Positions 44,343 to 52,988 of a DNA stretch of 64,000 bases are shown here, one piece after another; position 1 is the stretch's first letter, and each line of letters begins with the position of its first letter. The DNA comes from Ruminiclostridium hungatei (lineage in GTDB: Bacteria > Bacillota > Clostridia > Acetivibrionales > DSM-1351), in contig NZ_MZGX01000012.1 of NCBI RefSeq assembly GCF_002051585.1, forward strand, positions 1 to 64,000, given 5' to 3'. The notes beneath the pieces were generated by a model. It did not search any database and was not told where the DNA came from. It worked only from the letters and a program-made list of their open reading frames with translations. A program made the translations under genes and the position numbers.

Positions 44343-45747
44343 TCTGACTGTAAATATAAAAAGGGTAATGGCAATTTTTCTTGTAGTATTTGTGATTCTT
44401 ATCAGCTACCTGGCATATTTCACACTTTTCAGAGGCCCTGAAATATCCACCAGGCCTGATAACAAAAGAATGTGGGATATACGCAACAAGGTGGTCAGAG
44501 GGACCATTTTCGACAGAAACGGAAAAGAGCTTTCGGTCAGTGAGAAAACAAAAAACGGAACGTACAGAAGAACCTACAGGGGAGGACCGGCTACAGCACA
44601 GGTACTTGGCTACTACGATCCCCAGTATGGCATCTCCGGGCTTGAAAACCTGTATGACAGCTATTTGTCCAGCAACATATCCGCTTCTTTGGCGGCATGG
44701 GTGGGCAATGGCTTAAAAGCGGTGAATAAAAAGGGAGACGACGTTTACACCAGCCTGGATTTCGGCTTGCAGCAGACGGCGTATGATGCCCTGGGTTCTT
44801 CCAGGGGCTCGGTTGTGGTAATAAAGGTTGATACAGGGGAGATTCTTGCCATGGTGTCCAAGCCCTCCTATGATCCCAATGCTCTGGAAAGCAACTGGAA
44901 GAAGTTGAGTGCAGACGAACAAAGGCCTCTTTTGAACAGGTCTGTCTCCGGTCTCTATCCTCCGGGGTCCACCTTCAAGGTGGTGACCGGTATAAGCGCT
45001 CTGGAAAATATCACGGGTATGGTGGAGGAGACCTTTAACGACCAGGGAAAGCTGGTACTGGGAAAGGACTATACTTTAAGCAATGACAAGGGAAAGGCAA
45101 TGGGAAAGATCAATTTCGAACAGGCCATGATAAAATCCAGCAACGTATTCTTTGGAAACCTGGGAATACGTCTTGAAGAAAAGCTTTTTAAAACTGCCGG
45201 TAAATTCGGGTTTAACAGAAATATACCTGCAGACGGTATAATAATAGACAACAGCTGGTTTCCCAAATACAAGGCTTCAGAAAAAGGAAATCTGGCTCAA
45301 GCCGGAATAGGACAGGCTGAAATTCTGGCAACTCCGGTGCAAATGGCTTTGGTGGCGCAGACCGTGGCAAACGGCGGAACCATGATGAAACCGGTTTTGG
45401 TGAACAAGGTGGTTAATTACGACGGGAAAACTGTCAGGGAACTTAAGCCTTCCGCCTTGGAACAGGTTACCTCAGAGGGCTATGCCGCTGAAATAAGCCG
45501 GTACATGCGGGAGGTTGTGGAAAAGGGGACCGGCACAAGGGCACAGGTGAGCGGAGTCCAGGTGTGCGGAAAAACCGGCACCGCTCAGCATGTGGAAAGC
45601 AAAACACCCCATAGCTGGTTTATTGGGTTTGCACCCTATAAGAATCCTCAGATAGCCGTTGCCGTGCTTGTGGAGGAAGGCGGCTACGGAGGAACCGCGG
45701 CGGCAAAGATATCTGCCGCCGTAATGAACAGATACTTTAAAAAGTAA
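44335..45747 (+). CDS. Class B penicillin-binding protein (transpeptidase), PbpA-like
   Basis: ATG 44335 has AAGGTG nine bases upstream; the GTG at 44323 is less likely. The 470-residue protein has one N-terminal membrane helix, a short dimerisation domain (KVVRGTIFDRNGKELS), and a transpeptidase domain with STFK at 212-215, SSN at 268-270 and KTGT at 413-416. It cross-links peptidoglycan on the outer face of the membrane. It is shorter than typical PBP2, like PbpA partners of FHA-RodA operons. It overlaps the SEDS gene, so the two are coupled. Confidence 0.93.
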   Translation: MDNLTVNIKRVMAIFLVVFVILISYLAYFTLFRGPEISTRPDNKRMWDIRNKVVRGTIFDRNGKELSVSEKTKNGTYRRTYRGGPATAQVLGYYDPQYGISGLENLYDSYLSSNISASLAAWVGNGLKAVNKKGDDVYTSLDFGLQQTAYDALGSSRGSVVVIKVDTGEILAMVSKPSYDPNALESNWKKLSADEQRPLLNRSVSGLYPPGSTFKVVTGISALENITGMVEETFNDQGKLVLGKDYTLSNDKGKAMGKINFEQAMIKSSNVFFGNLGIRLEEKLFKTAGKFGFNRNIPADGIIIDNSWFPKYKASEKGNLAQAGIGQAEILATPVQMALVAQTVANGGTMMKPVLVNKVVNYDGKTVRELKPSALEQVTSEGYAAEISRYMREVVEKGTGTRAQVSGVQVCGKTGTAQHVESKTPHSWFIGFAPYKNPQIAVAVLVEEGGYGGTAAAKISAAVMNRYFKK

Positions 45748-45762
45748 ATCTGTCCTTCCCGT

Positions 45763-47940
45763 TTATTTCAGTTTAGACAGGACAACAGCAATTTCTGCTC
45801 TGGTGGCCATGACTCTTGGGTTTAGTTTTGAGCCGGAACCGCTCACTATGCCGTTTTTGACCATAACCGCCAGGGCTTCCCTTGCATAACTGCTGACCTG
45901 TGAGGCATCGGTAAATTTGCCAAGCTCAGAGCCGGAGGCAGGTGCCAGGGAAATGCCCGCAGCCTGTACCCCCTTATATACCTGCACCAGCATATCCTGT
46001 CTTGATATGTTTGCTTTTGGCTCAAATTTCCCGTTTCCCGTACCTGCCGTAATCCCCAGGGACTTTGCAGCTCCAATGGCATTATAGTAATACGAGTCCA
46101 GGGGTACATCCGTAAAGTTATTTCCTGCTTCTCCCTTCAGCTCCAAGGCCTTTGTCAGCATGAGCAGAAAGTCACCGCGTTTAGTGTTGCTCATGGGCAG
46201 GAAGGCATTCTGGCCTGCACCTGCAACCACACCTTTTTCGTACAGCCTGTCAATGGCTTCTATAGCCCAGTATACATTTTGCCCCACATCGTTGAAATAC
46301 CTGGACTTATTGTTTATTATAAGTCCCTTGCTCTGGTTATGGAGCCTGTCCAGGGAGGAAACCACATAGGTGACTCCATTCATTGAGATTCCGGAGGTAT
46401 CGGTAAACTGCTGTATTCCGGAAGCTGTTTTTCTTACGGTGGCAATAAGCCTTTTTGAACTCTCATCCGAGGTTATGTCCGGGGTTTCGCTGCTTGAGTA
46501 CCTGTATATTGCAAAATACGCTGTTGCAGTGTCGTTGTCCGTCCAGGTGAGCTTTATGCCTGCCGGGTTTGAACCAATAGCACCTCCGGCGGGAATGCCG
46601 GGGGCGCGCCCGCCCTTCCAGGGCATGACGGGAACAAGGGCCCGGGAAGACCACAAATCAGTCTGCAAGGCAGCTACAGCAGCCTGTCTGGGGCTTTCAA
46701 AAAAATTATTCATTCTGAACATGACACTGCCCTTTATATCAGGATGGACAGTATTAAGCTTTATCTGACGGGACATTTCAGGCACTCCGTTTTCAATGGA
46801 AAAGTCCTTGTCACTGGAAGTGCTTCCCTCATTCACCCGGTATAGGGCTTGCCCTATATATAAATGCACCTTTTTATTCCGTACTGTTTTGGCCCACCAG
46901 TCCGCCAGAACGCCATAGGGAGCAGCCGGATTTGCATAAGTGAAGTATATCTGGGGGCAGATATAATCTATCAGCTCTTCGTTTACCCATTTCCGGGTAT
47001 CCGCATAGCATTTGTCATAGTTTGTGTAGGAGGAATTTGTGTCTGAACCTGCCGGGTCATCCTTTTTATTGCGCCAGATAGCGGAGGGGCTGACACCAAA
47101 TTTGACCCAGGGCTTTGCAGCCCGGATTTTGGAGGATAGTTCCTTTACCAGAAGATACGTATTGTTCCTTCTCCAATCCGCCTTTTTTGCAAATTGCCCA
47201 TTGTTGTATTTCTGAAAGGTCGCGTCGTCTCCCATTTCATTTGTTACAGCCTCATAGTAAAAGTAATCGTCAAAGTGTACTCCGTCTATATCGTATTTAT
47301 TTACAACCTCCATAACACAGTCTTCAACCCATTTTCTGGCATCGGGAATTCCCGGGTCTATAACAAACCTGCTGCTGGCAGTTCTGATCCAGTCCGGATG
47401 CTCCTTATAAACACTTTTGGAAATATTGAGAGAGCTTTTGGTTGCTTCGCTTGTATCCATGGATACTCTGTAGGGGTTAAACCAGGCATGCAGTTCAAGA
47501 TTCCTTTTGTGAGCCTCTTCAATGGCAAACTGCAAGGGATCAAAGCCGGGGTCTTTCCCGAAGGTTCCCGTAAGATACCGTGACCAGGGCACCAGCTCGG
47601 ATTTATATAAGGCGTCACTTGTGGAACGCACTTGTAAAAATACCGCATTCATATTAAGGGAAACAGCCTTGTCCAATAATATTATCAGTTCTTCCTTGGA
47701 TTTTTGAATTCTTAGGCTGCTGTCGGTAATTGCTTTAGTTTTGGAGGAGGGCCAGTCCAGGTTTACCACTGTGCTTATCCAGGCACCGCGCAACTGGCTT
47801 TTGGTTACAGGAGTATAGTCCGGTATATATTTGGCGTAGGCATCCCAGGCTGCTGCAAGAACCTGAAAAGGAAGCAGCAGGCAGATAAGGAGTACCAGTG
47901 TTGTTTTTATGACCTGTACCGGAATGCGATTTTTATTCAT
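45763..47940 (-). CDS. Secreted GHL10 (DUF187) glycosidase-like protein with SLH anchor
   Basis: The 725-residue protein has a signal peptide and then a GHL10 (YngK-like) barrel from about residue 45 (QLRGAWISTVVNLDWPS) to 400, with WFNPYR, VDGVHFDDYFY and CPQIYF boxes. An FnIII-like segment follows, then three SLH modules near 535-725 (FNDVGQNVYWAIEAIDRLYEKGVV, FTDVPLDSYYYNAI, FTDASQVSSYAREAL). It would sit on the cell surface, bound to secondary wall polymer, and probably cleaves a glycan such as peptidoglycan glycan or a wall polymer. It converges with the PBP gene only 15 bases away. The ribosome site is GGGGGG. Confidence 0.9.
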   Translation of the reverse strand: MNKNRIPVQVIKTTLVLLICLLLPFQVLAAAWDAYAKYIPDYTPVTKSQLRGAWISTVVNLDWPSSKTKAITDSSLRIQKSKEELIILLDKAVSLNMNAVFLQVRSTSDALYKSELVPWSRYLTGTFGKDPGFDPLQFAIEEAHKRNLELHAWFNPYRVSMDTSEATKSSLNISKSVYKEHPDWIRTASSRFVIDPGIPDARKWVEDCVMEVVNKYDIDGVHFDDYFYYEAVTNEMGDDATFQKYNNGQFAKKADWRRNNTYLLVKELSSKIRAAKPWVKFGVSPSAIWRNKKDDPAGSDTNSSYTNYDKCYADTRKWVNEELIDYICPQIYFTYANPAAPYGVLADWWAKTVRNKKVHLYIGQALYRVNEGSTSSDKDFSIENGVPEMSRQIKLNTVHPDIKGSVMFRMNNFFESPRQAAVAALQTDLWSSRALVPVMPWKGGRAPGIPAGGAIGSNPAGIKLTWTDNDTATAYFAIYRYSSSETPDITSDESSKRLIATVRKTASGIQQFTDTSGISMNGVTYVVSSLDRLHNQSKGLIINNKSRYFNDVGQNVYWAIEAIDRLYEKGVVAGAGQNAFLPMSNTKRGDFLLMLTKALELKGEAGNNFTDVPLDSYYYNAIGAAKSLGITAGTGNGKFEPKANISRQDMLVQVYKGVQAAGISLAPASGSELGKFTDASQVSSYAREALAVMVKNGIVSGSGSKLNPRVMATRAEIAVVLSKLK

Positions 47941-48160
47941 TTTGTCCCCCCGAATATAACCTTGACCCTGTTTTTTTATATTTTTGATGTATAGTCTCTT
48001 AAGAAAATGTTTGTAAAGTAAAGTGAAAGGAGTATTATGGTTTACATAAAATAGGCAAAGGCTGATAAAGTACCTGCCAAATTAAAGTCCATGCCTATAT
48101 GTTAAGGTATGGACACAGCCAACGTCAATGCTATGCACAATAGTGTAAATAAAATGTAAA

Positions 48161-48186
48161 GAGCCGGAGATATAAAATCCCGGCTC
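48161..48186 (-). terminator. Terminator-like hairpin after the efflux gene
   Basis: GAGCCGG and CCGGCTC form the stem core; on the minus strand it is followed by TTTACATTTT. It lies 16 bases beyond the stop of the MFS gene. The rest of 47941-48201 is gene-free. Confidence 0.7.
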
Positions 48187-48201
48187 CTTACAGATGCTTT
48201 G

Positions 48202-50205
48202 CTATTCCCGTTTTCCGGAAGGCTCGCGGTACATAAGCAGCAGAAGTATGGAAAGGATACAGAACACTGCCACTGTCAGATACATTTGTCTGAAGCCTTT
48301 GCTTAATGAGCTCTGAAAGGATTTCTGAAGCTGTGGCTGCATACTTTCGATTTTTGCCAGGTAATCCTTTTTTGCGTCTTCAAAGGCACCTGGAACTATT
48401 TTTCTCAATTCCTCCATTTTGGCCATGGAGTCCGTCATAACAGACCTCTGGTTTTTCATGGTGGTTACTGCTGCGGCCATGGCATACTGGTTATTATTTA
48501 CGGCTTCACCTTCCATTTGTGATATAGCCGCGTCAATTCCGTAAATTCCCTTGCTGATACCGTCAATTCCCTTCTGCAGGCCTGTCTGGATTTGTTCAAT
48601 AACCTGGGGAGTATTCCGATCGTACATGTAAACGGATAGCTCCTTTGCCTTTTCAGTTATATTTGTCACATCAGAGGACTGCAAAGACCTTAAAAGCTCC
48701 CTGGGCAGGCTGCCGGTGCCGCCTGCATCAAATCTCATACCGTTGACCTTGCTCAGCTCCGGGATTTCTACGTCCTTAAGCATGGCGGCCATTCTGGGCT
48801 CCTTCTTCATGTCCTCAAGGGTTTTCTTAAGCTCCACTGCCTGGGATATTACCGGCGCTGTTGGCTGGGGGAGCAGTACAAGCAGCTCCTGCTGGGCTGC
48901 AATTCCCGCCTGGGAGATAAAGCCTATCATGATTGAGGGGGCAATAACCGTTCCTATGGACCTTACCAGTGAAAGAGCGGCCAGTGCCGAATTTGCATTC
49001 TCCTTTTTTGTATTGCCCAGCATCATGTAATTGAGGGGTGAGCCCATGACAAAGCCCAGACCTGTGCCAATAAGGGCCAGACTTATAAGTACTGTGGCCA
49101 GGTTGTTTGCTCCGGTTGCCACAAAGGCAAGAAAAAGTGAGCCTGCCAGAGATACAACAAAGCCTCCTGCCAGTACCTTGCCGGCGCCATGCCTATCCAC
49201 CAGCCTGCCGCTCAAAGGGGCGCCGATGGCAGTAAACAGACCCAGTATCGTTACAAAATATCCTCCCTTGCCGGTTGCTATACAGAGTGCATTTTCCGAA
49301 AATTGAGGTACGAATATCATCCCCATCATGCAAATACCTGTGAAAAAGCCTGCTGCCAGAGTAATCAGCACCTTTGGCGAGGTGAAGTATTTCAGATTGA
49401 GAACAGGGTCCTGTGCCCGTCTCTCAAGGAATACAAATACCGGCAAAAGCAGCAGGAATAAAAGGAGGAAGGGGTAAACGGCTGTGGTCCGCAAGGTGGC
49501 TGTGAAGTTGAAAAAGTCAATGTTTTTAAGTCCGTATATCAAAGACATTATCATGCAGATAATTGCTATGGTACCTAATATGTCTATTTTTCCAGGCTGG
49601 TGGCTATTTTTGTTCAAAGGCAGGAAAATTATTCCGAAAATGATAATAACAATACTGATGGGCAGGTTTATGTAAAACAGAAACTGCCAGTTCTCAATAC
49701 CGAAGATATCCAGAATTGCACTTCCCAGCGATGAACCAAGTATGTTGGCAAGCCCGTATACTCCCCCCAGAAGTCCCAGAGCCATACCCCTTTTGTCCTC
49801 GGGGAAGGTTGTTCCAAACTCTGCATTGGCTATGGGCATTATTCCTCCGCCTCCCACTGCCTGTATAACGCGGCCGGTCAGGAGCATGGGAAAACTGCTG
49901 AAGTTTGCGGAAAGGCCGCAGATAAGCGAACCTATTCCAAACAAGCTTATACAGACCAGATAGACCTGCTTTCTTCCCAGCCTGTCGGCCAGTTTGCCTG
50001 ATACGGGAATGGAAGCCGCATAAGCCAGTGTGAAAATGGTAATCATCCAGATGCCCAGTTTGTCTCCAACTCCAAGATTGGCCTGTATGACTGTTCTGGC
50101 AGGGGTTATGATTCCGGTGTCAATGGCTCCCATAAATATTCCCAGCATATACAGGAACATTATCATTCCAAGCTTCGGTTTTGCCGGATTGCTGTCCAGT
50201 GGCAT
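48202..50205 (-). CDS. DHA2-family MFS exporter with a long extracytoplasmic helical insert
   Basis: ATG 50205 follows AAAGGAG on the minus strand, giving 667 residues; the frame continues upstream into the tetR region without a site. The first 430 residues are a DHA2 transporter (MGAIDTGIITPARTVIQ, GKLADRLGRKQVYL, motif C region GLLGGVYGLANILGSSLGSAI). Between the last two helices lies an insert of about 210 residues, rich in Gln, Lys, Glu and Met, that looks helical. The final helix (MYLTVAVFCILSILLLLMY) closes the protein. It is 16 bases downstream of a TetR gene, so it is probably the controlled exporter. Confidence 0.85.
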   Translation of the reverse strand: MPLDSNPAKPKLGMIMFLYMLGIFMGAIDTGIITPARTVIQANLGVGDKLGIWMITIFTLAYAASIPVSGKLADRLGRKQVYLVCISLFGIGSLICGLSANFSSFPMLLTGRVIQAVGGGGIMPIANAEFGTTFPEDKRGMALGLLGGVYGLANILGSSLGSAILDIFGIENWQFLFYINLPISIVIIIFGIIFLPLNKNSHQPGKIDILGTIAIICMIMSLIYGLKNIDFFNFTATLRTTAVYPFLLLFLLLLPVFVFLERRAQDPVLNLKYFTSPKVLITLAAGFFTGICMMGMIFVPQFSENALCIATGKGGYFVTILGLFTAIGAPLSGRLVDRHGAGKVLAGGFVVSLAGSLFLAFVATGANNLATVLISLALIGTGLGFVMGSPLNYMMLGNTKKENANSALAALSLVRSIGTVIAPSIMIGFISQAGIAAQQELLVLLPQPTAPVISQAVELKKTLEDMKKEPRMAAMLKDVEIPELSKVNGMRFDAGGTGSLPRELLRSLQSSDVTNITEKAKELSVYMYDRNTPQVIEQIQTGLQKGIDGISKGIYGIDAAISQMEGEAVNNNQYAMAAAVTTMKNQRSVMTDSMAKMEELRKIVPGAFEDAKKDYLAKIESMQPQLQKSFQSSLSKGFRQMYLTVAVFCILSILLLLMYREPSGKRE

Positions 50206-50221
50206 AAAAAAGTCTCCTTTA

Positions 50222-50797
50222 CTAAATGCTCGCATCTGCCAGTTGTTCCAGCAGAGCTGCCAGTGCCGGCTTGAGTCTGCTGAACTCAGCTTCTTCATTT
50301 GAGTATGAAATGAGTACGTGGGCTATAATATCACTGATATCCACAGCCTCCCGGGAGTGCTGTTTTTTTTCGGCCGCCGGCTGTACAAGGGCAAGGACCT
50401 TTTCGGATATTTGATTCCGCAGCAGCTTTCTCTTCTCATTGAGCTTGCTCACATTCATTTCTTCAGTATTTTCAACAGGATGAGTCTGAAACCACTTTCC
50501 ATGAACATTGATCATAAAATTATTCAGTTCATCATATATGATTTTCAGCTTGTCAATCCGGGGTGCAGAGTGCCTGGTACTCTGGTCCACCCTTCTTAAC
50601 ATGAGGTTCCATTCGTTTAAAAGTATTTCGGCAATTATCTGGTTTTTTGAGCTGTAGTAGTTATATACGGTTCCTGTGGCCACACCGCACCGCGCGGCTA
50701 TATTCCGTATATTCAGTTCGGAATAGCCCGTTTCTTTTATCATCTGACGTGTGACAGCCAGAATATCCTCTTTTACATTGGTTAGGTTTTTAGGCAT
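50222..50797 (-). CDS. TetR-family transcriptional regulator
   Basis: The 191-residue protein starts at ATG 50797 (minus strand, AAAAAGGAGATG site). Residues 1-55 form the helix-turn-helix (ETGYSELNIRNIAARCGVATGTVYNYYSSKNQIIAEIL), standard for TetR. The rest is an all-helical ligand-binding domain with no family I can name. It is followed directly by a DHA2 exporter gene. A perfect 15-bp palindrome overlaps its own promoter, so autorepression is likely. Confidence 0.92.
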   Translation of the reverse strand: MPKNLTNVKEDILAVTRQMIKETGYSELNIRNIAARCGVATGTVYNYYSSKNQIIAEILLNEWNLMLRRVDQSTRHSAPRIDKLKIIYDELNNFMINVHGKWFQTHPVENTEEMNVSKLNEKRKLLRNQISEKVLALVQPAAEKKQHSREAVDISDIIAHVLISYSNEEAEFSRLKPALAALLEQLADASI

Positions 50798-50814
50798 GAT
50801 TCATCTCCTTTTTT

Positions 50815-50856
50815 ATGAACAATGTTCATTATATTCCCTCTTATACTTTTTTGCAA
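50815..50856 (-). promoter_or_regulatory. tetR promoter with overlapping palindromic operator
   Basis: On the minus strand TTGCAA (50851-50856) and TATAAT (50828-50833) are 17 bases apart. The palindrome ATGAAC-AAT-GTTCAT (50815-50829) overlaps the -10 element and start site, so a bound dimer would block transcription. Confidence 0.8.
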
Positions 50857-51015
50857 TACAAATTGCAATACTATTTCCACAGGTATAAATATTATTTGTT
50901 GAAAAAACGGGCAAATTATATATGCGGACTGCGGATGTACTGCGAAGGGGCAGAAAATTTTCTACATAACCTTTGATTAAATTTTAAAGGCTTCAGAAAA
51001 GGAAGGGTGACAAAT

Positions 51016-51696
51016 ATGGAAACAAGCATTTTTGAAGTGTTGGGCCCTGTTATGATAGGTCCCTCCAGCTCTCATACGGCCGGAGCTGCAAGAATTGCAC
51101 GCATAGCCAGAGCTGTGGCGGATGAGGATGTAGTCAGCGTCGTATTCGGACTTCACGGCTCCTTTGCAAAAACCTATAAAGGGCATGGCACCGATAAGGC
51201 GCTTGTGGCAGGCATACTGGGGATGAGGGAGGATGATGAGGATATTCGCAATTCTTTTAGTATTGCCCGGGAGAAAGGTATGGAGTACCGGTTCAGGGAG
51301 GTGGAACTGTCCGACGCACATGAAAATACGGTGCTTGTGGAGACAACCGGCAGCAATAACCGTCAGCACAGGATTACAGGCGCTTCTGTGGGGGGAGGCA
51401 GTATTCTCATAACCAATATAGACGGCTTTGAGGTGGAAATAACTGCGGAAAATCCCGTAATAATTATAAAAATGAGGGATAAGAAGGGCGTTATCAGCGA
51501 GATAACCGCTTTATTGGCAAATAACAATATTAATATCGCAGTTATGCGGGTCAGCAGAAAGGGGAAGGGCTCTGAAGCCTCCACAATAATTGAGACCGAC
51601 GACAGGATTTCCCTGTCAATCATTGAACGGCTTTCGGAAATAAAATATGTAGATGATGTGAAGGTTATGAATTTTGCTGTGGAGAAAGGCATCTGA
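51016..51696 (+). CDS. sdaAB: L-serine dehydratase, beta subunit
   Basis: ATG 51016 has GGAAGGG upstream; the frame can be extended to GTG 51007. The 226-residue protein has the beta-subunit start (SIFEVLGPVMIGPSSSHTAGAARIARIAR) and a C-terminal ACT domain (PVIIIKMRDKKGVISEITALLANNNINIAVM). With the alpha subunit it converts L-serine to pyruvate and ammonia using a [4Fe-4S] cluster. The ACT domain probably binds serine. The alpha gene follows 15 bases later. Confidence 0.95.
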   Translation: METSIFEVLGPVMIGPSSSHTAGAARIARIARAVADEDVVSVVFGLHGSFAKTYKGHGTDKALVAGILGMREDDEDIRNSFSIAREKGMEYRFREVELSDAHENTVLVETTGSNNRQHRITGASVGGGSILITNIDGFEVEITAENPVIIIKMRDKKGVISEITALLANNNINIAVMRVSRKGKGSEASTIIETDDRISLSIIERLSEIKYVDDVKVMNFAVEKGI

Positions 51697-51711
51697 TGCC
51701 GGGGAGGGCTT

Positions 51712-52584
51712 ATGTACGGCAATGGAAAAGAACTTTTGGAGCTGGCGGCGGCAAGAAATTCGAGACTGTCGGATATTATCATTGAAAATGAGATGGAGAA
51801 CTCGGGAAAGTCGGAGCAGGAGATACTGGAGGCCATGGGAAAAAGATTCCTGGTCATGAAGGAGTCGGCTCAAAGAGCGTTGAAGGAACCGCTGGAAACT
51901 GTGGGCGGTATGATTTCGGGAGATTCCGGAAGGATAAATGCTTTCTCCGGAACAGGAAAAACCTTGTCAGGAGAGTTCATGGGAAAAGTTATGGCCAGAG
52001 CGCTTTCCTCCTGTGAGGTAAACGCTTCCATGGGCAGGATTTGTGCGGCACCCACGGCCGGCTCCTGCGGGATAGTGCCTGCGGTTGTTATATCTGTGTG
52101 CGAGAAGCTGGGTCTGGGAGAGGAAAGCGCTGTAAGGGGACTGATTACCTGCTCCGGCATAGGAGCAATCATAGTAAAGCATGCCACCGTTGCCGGAGCA
52201 GAGGGAGGCTGCCAGGCAGAATGCGGTGCTGCCGCTGCAATGAGTGCCGCCGCCGCTGTTGAATTGGCCGGCGGTACACCTGAGATGAGCCTCAACGCCG
52301 CGGCAATAGCCTTTAAAAATATTCTGGGGCTCATATGCGATCCGGTTGCCGGCCTTGTTGAAGTTCCCTGTGCAAAAAGAAATGCGTCCCAGGCTGTAAA
52401 TGCGATTACTTCCGCCGACCTGGCCCTTTCGGGCATCAAAAGCAATATTCCGTTTGACGAGGTGGTGGAGGCCATGTACAAGGTGGGAAAAATGCTGCCT
52501 TATCAACTGAGGGAAACAGCCATGGGAGGCATTGCTGCCACAGAAACTGCAAAGGGCATAGCCGCCCGTATTTTTGGAAAATAG
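51712..52584 (+). CDS. sdaAA: L-serine dehydratase, alpha subunit (Fe-S)
   Basis: The 290-residue catalytic subunit starts at ATG 51712 behind GGGAGGG. The conserved cysteines that bind the labile [4Fe-4S] cluster are in VNASMGRICAAPTAGSCGIVP, GGCQAECGAAAAMSAAA and LGLICDPVAGLVEVPCAKRN. It completes the two-subunit enzyme. Its stop is only two bases from the stop of the convergent small gene, so there is no room for a terminator between them. Confidence 0.95.
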   Translation: MYGNGKELLELAAARNSRLSDIIIENEMENSGKSEQEILEAMGKRFLVMKESAQRALKEPLETVGGMISGDSGRINAFSGTGKTLSGEFMGKVMARALSSCEVNASMGRICAAPTAGSCGIVPAVVISVCEKLGLGEESAVRGLITCSGIGAIIVKHATVAGAEGGCQAECGAAAAMSAAAAVELAGGTPEMSLNAAAIAFKNILGLICDPVAGLVEVPCAKRNASQAVNAITSADLALSGIKSNIPFDEVVEAMYKVGKMLPYQLRETAMGGIAATETAKGIAARIFGK

Positions 52585-52586
52585 AA

Positions 52587-52763
52587 TCACACGCTTTGAT
52601 CAAACTTGGCCCCAAGATTGGGATTGACGCTAAGTTCCATCATTTTCTTCATGGCTTCAGAGGCCTGCTCTGCCGTGTTCATAGAGAGCTTTGCTATGGC
52701 AAGGCCCACAGCCTGGCCCATGGAGGCATGGGATTTCAAAACTGACAATGCGGCAATATCCAT
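52587..52763 (-). CDS. YjfB-family small protein
   Basis: I choose ATG 52763 because AAAGGAG lies at suitable spacing upstream on the minus strand; the longer frames to 52793 or 52862 have no site. The 58-residue product, MDIAALSVLKSHASMGQAVGL and onward through MNTAEQASEAMKKMME, matches the YjfB family, annotated as putative motility proteins, in length and composition. Its function is not proven. It runs tail to tail with sdaAA. Confidence 0.85.
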   Translation of the reverse strand: MDIAALSVLKSHASMGQAVGLAIAKLSMNTAEQASEAMKKMMELSVNPNLGAKFDQSV

Positions 52764-52883
52764 ATGACACAACTCCTTTACAGGTATATTCATTATTTTA
52801 CACTCTTTAAATAAAAACCACAATAACCATTGGGTATAATACCGGTTTTCATTGAACCTCATGGAACCCTCGTGCTACGTTTC

Positions 52884-52912
52884 TTGACTGGCGCAGCAAC
52901 TAAACGTATAAT
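52884..52912 (+). promoter_or_regulatory. Sigma-A-type promoter of the methionine/C1 pair
   Basis: TTGACT at 52884-52889 and TATAAT at 52907-52912 are 17 bases apart, about 75 bases before the homocysteine methyltransferase start. No SAM riboswitch or T-box features are seen in the short leader. Confidence 0.8.
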
Positions 52913-52988
52913 GATTCAAAGGATATAAGGCGTGCAGGATATGGATTTTCCCTGTCTTTCGTCTTTAAAGCAAAGGAAATGTGCTGTT

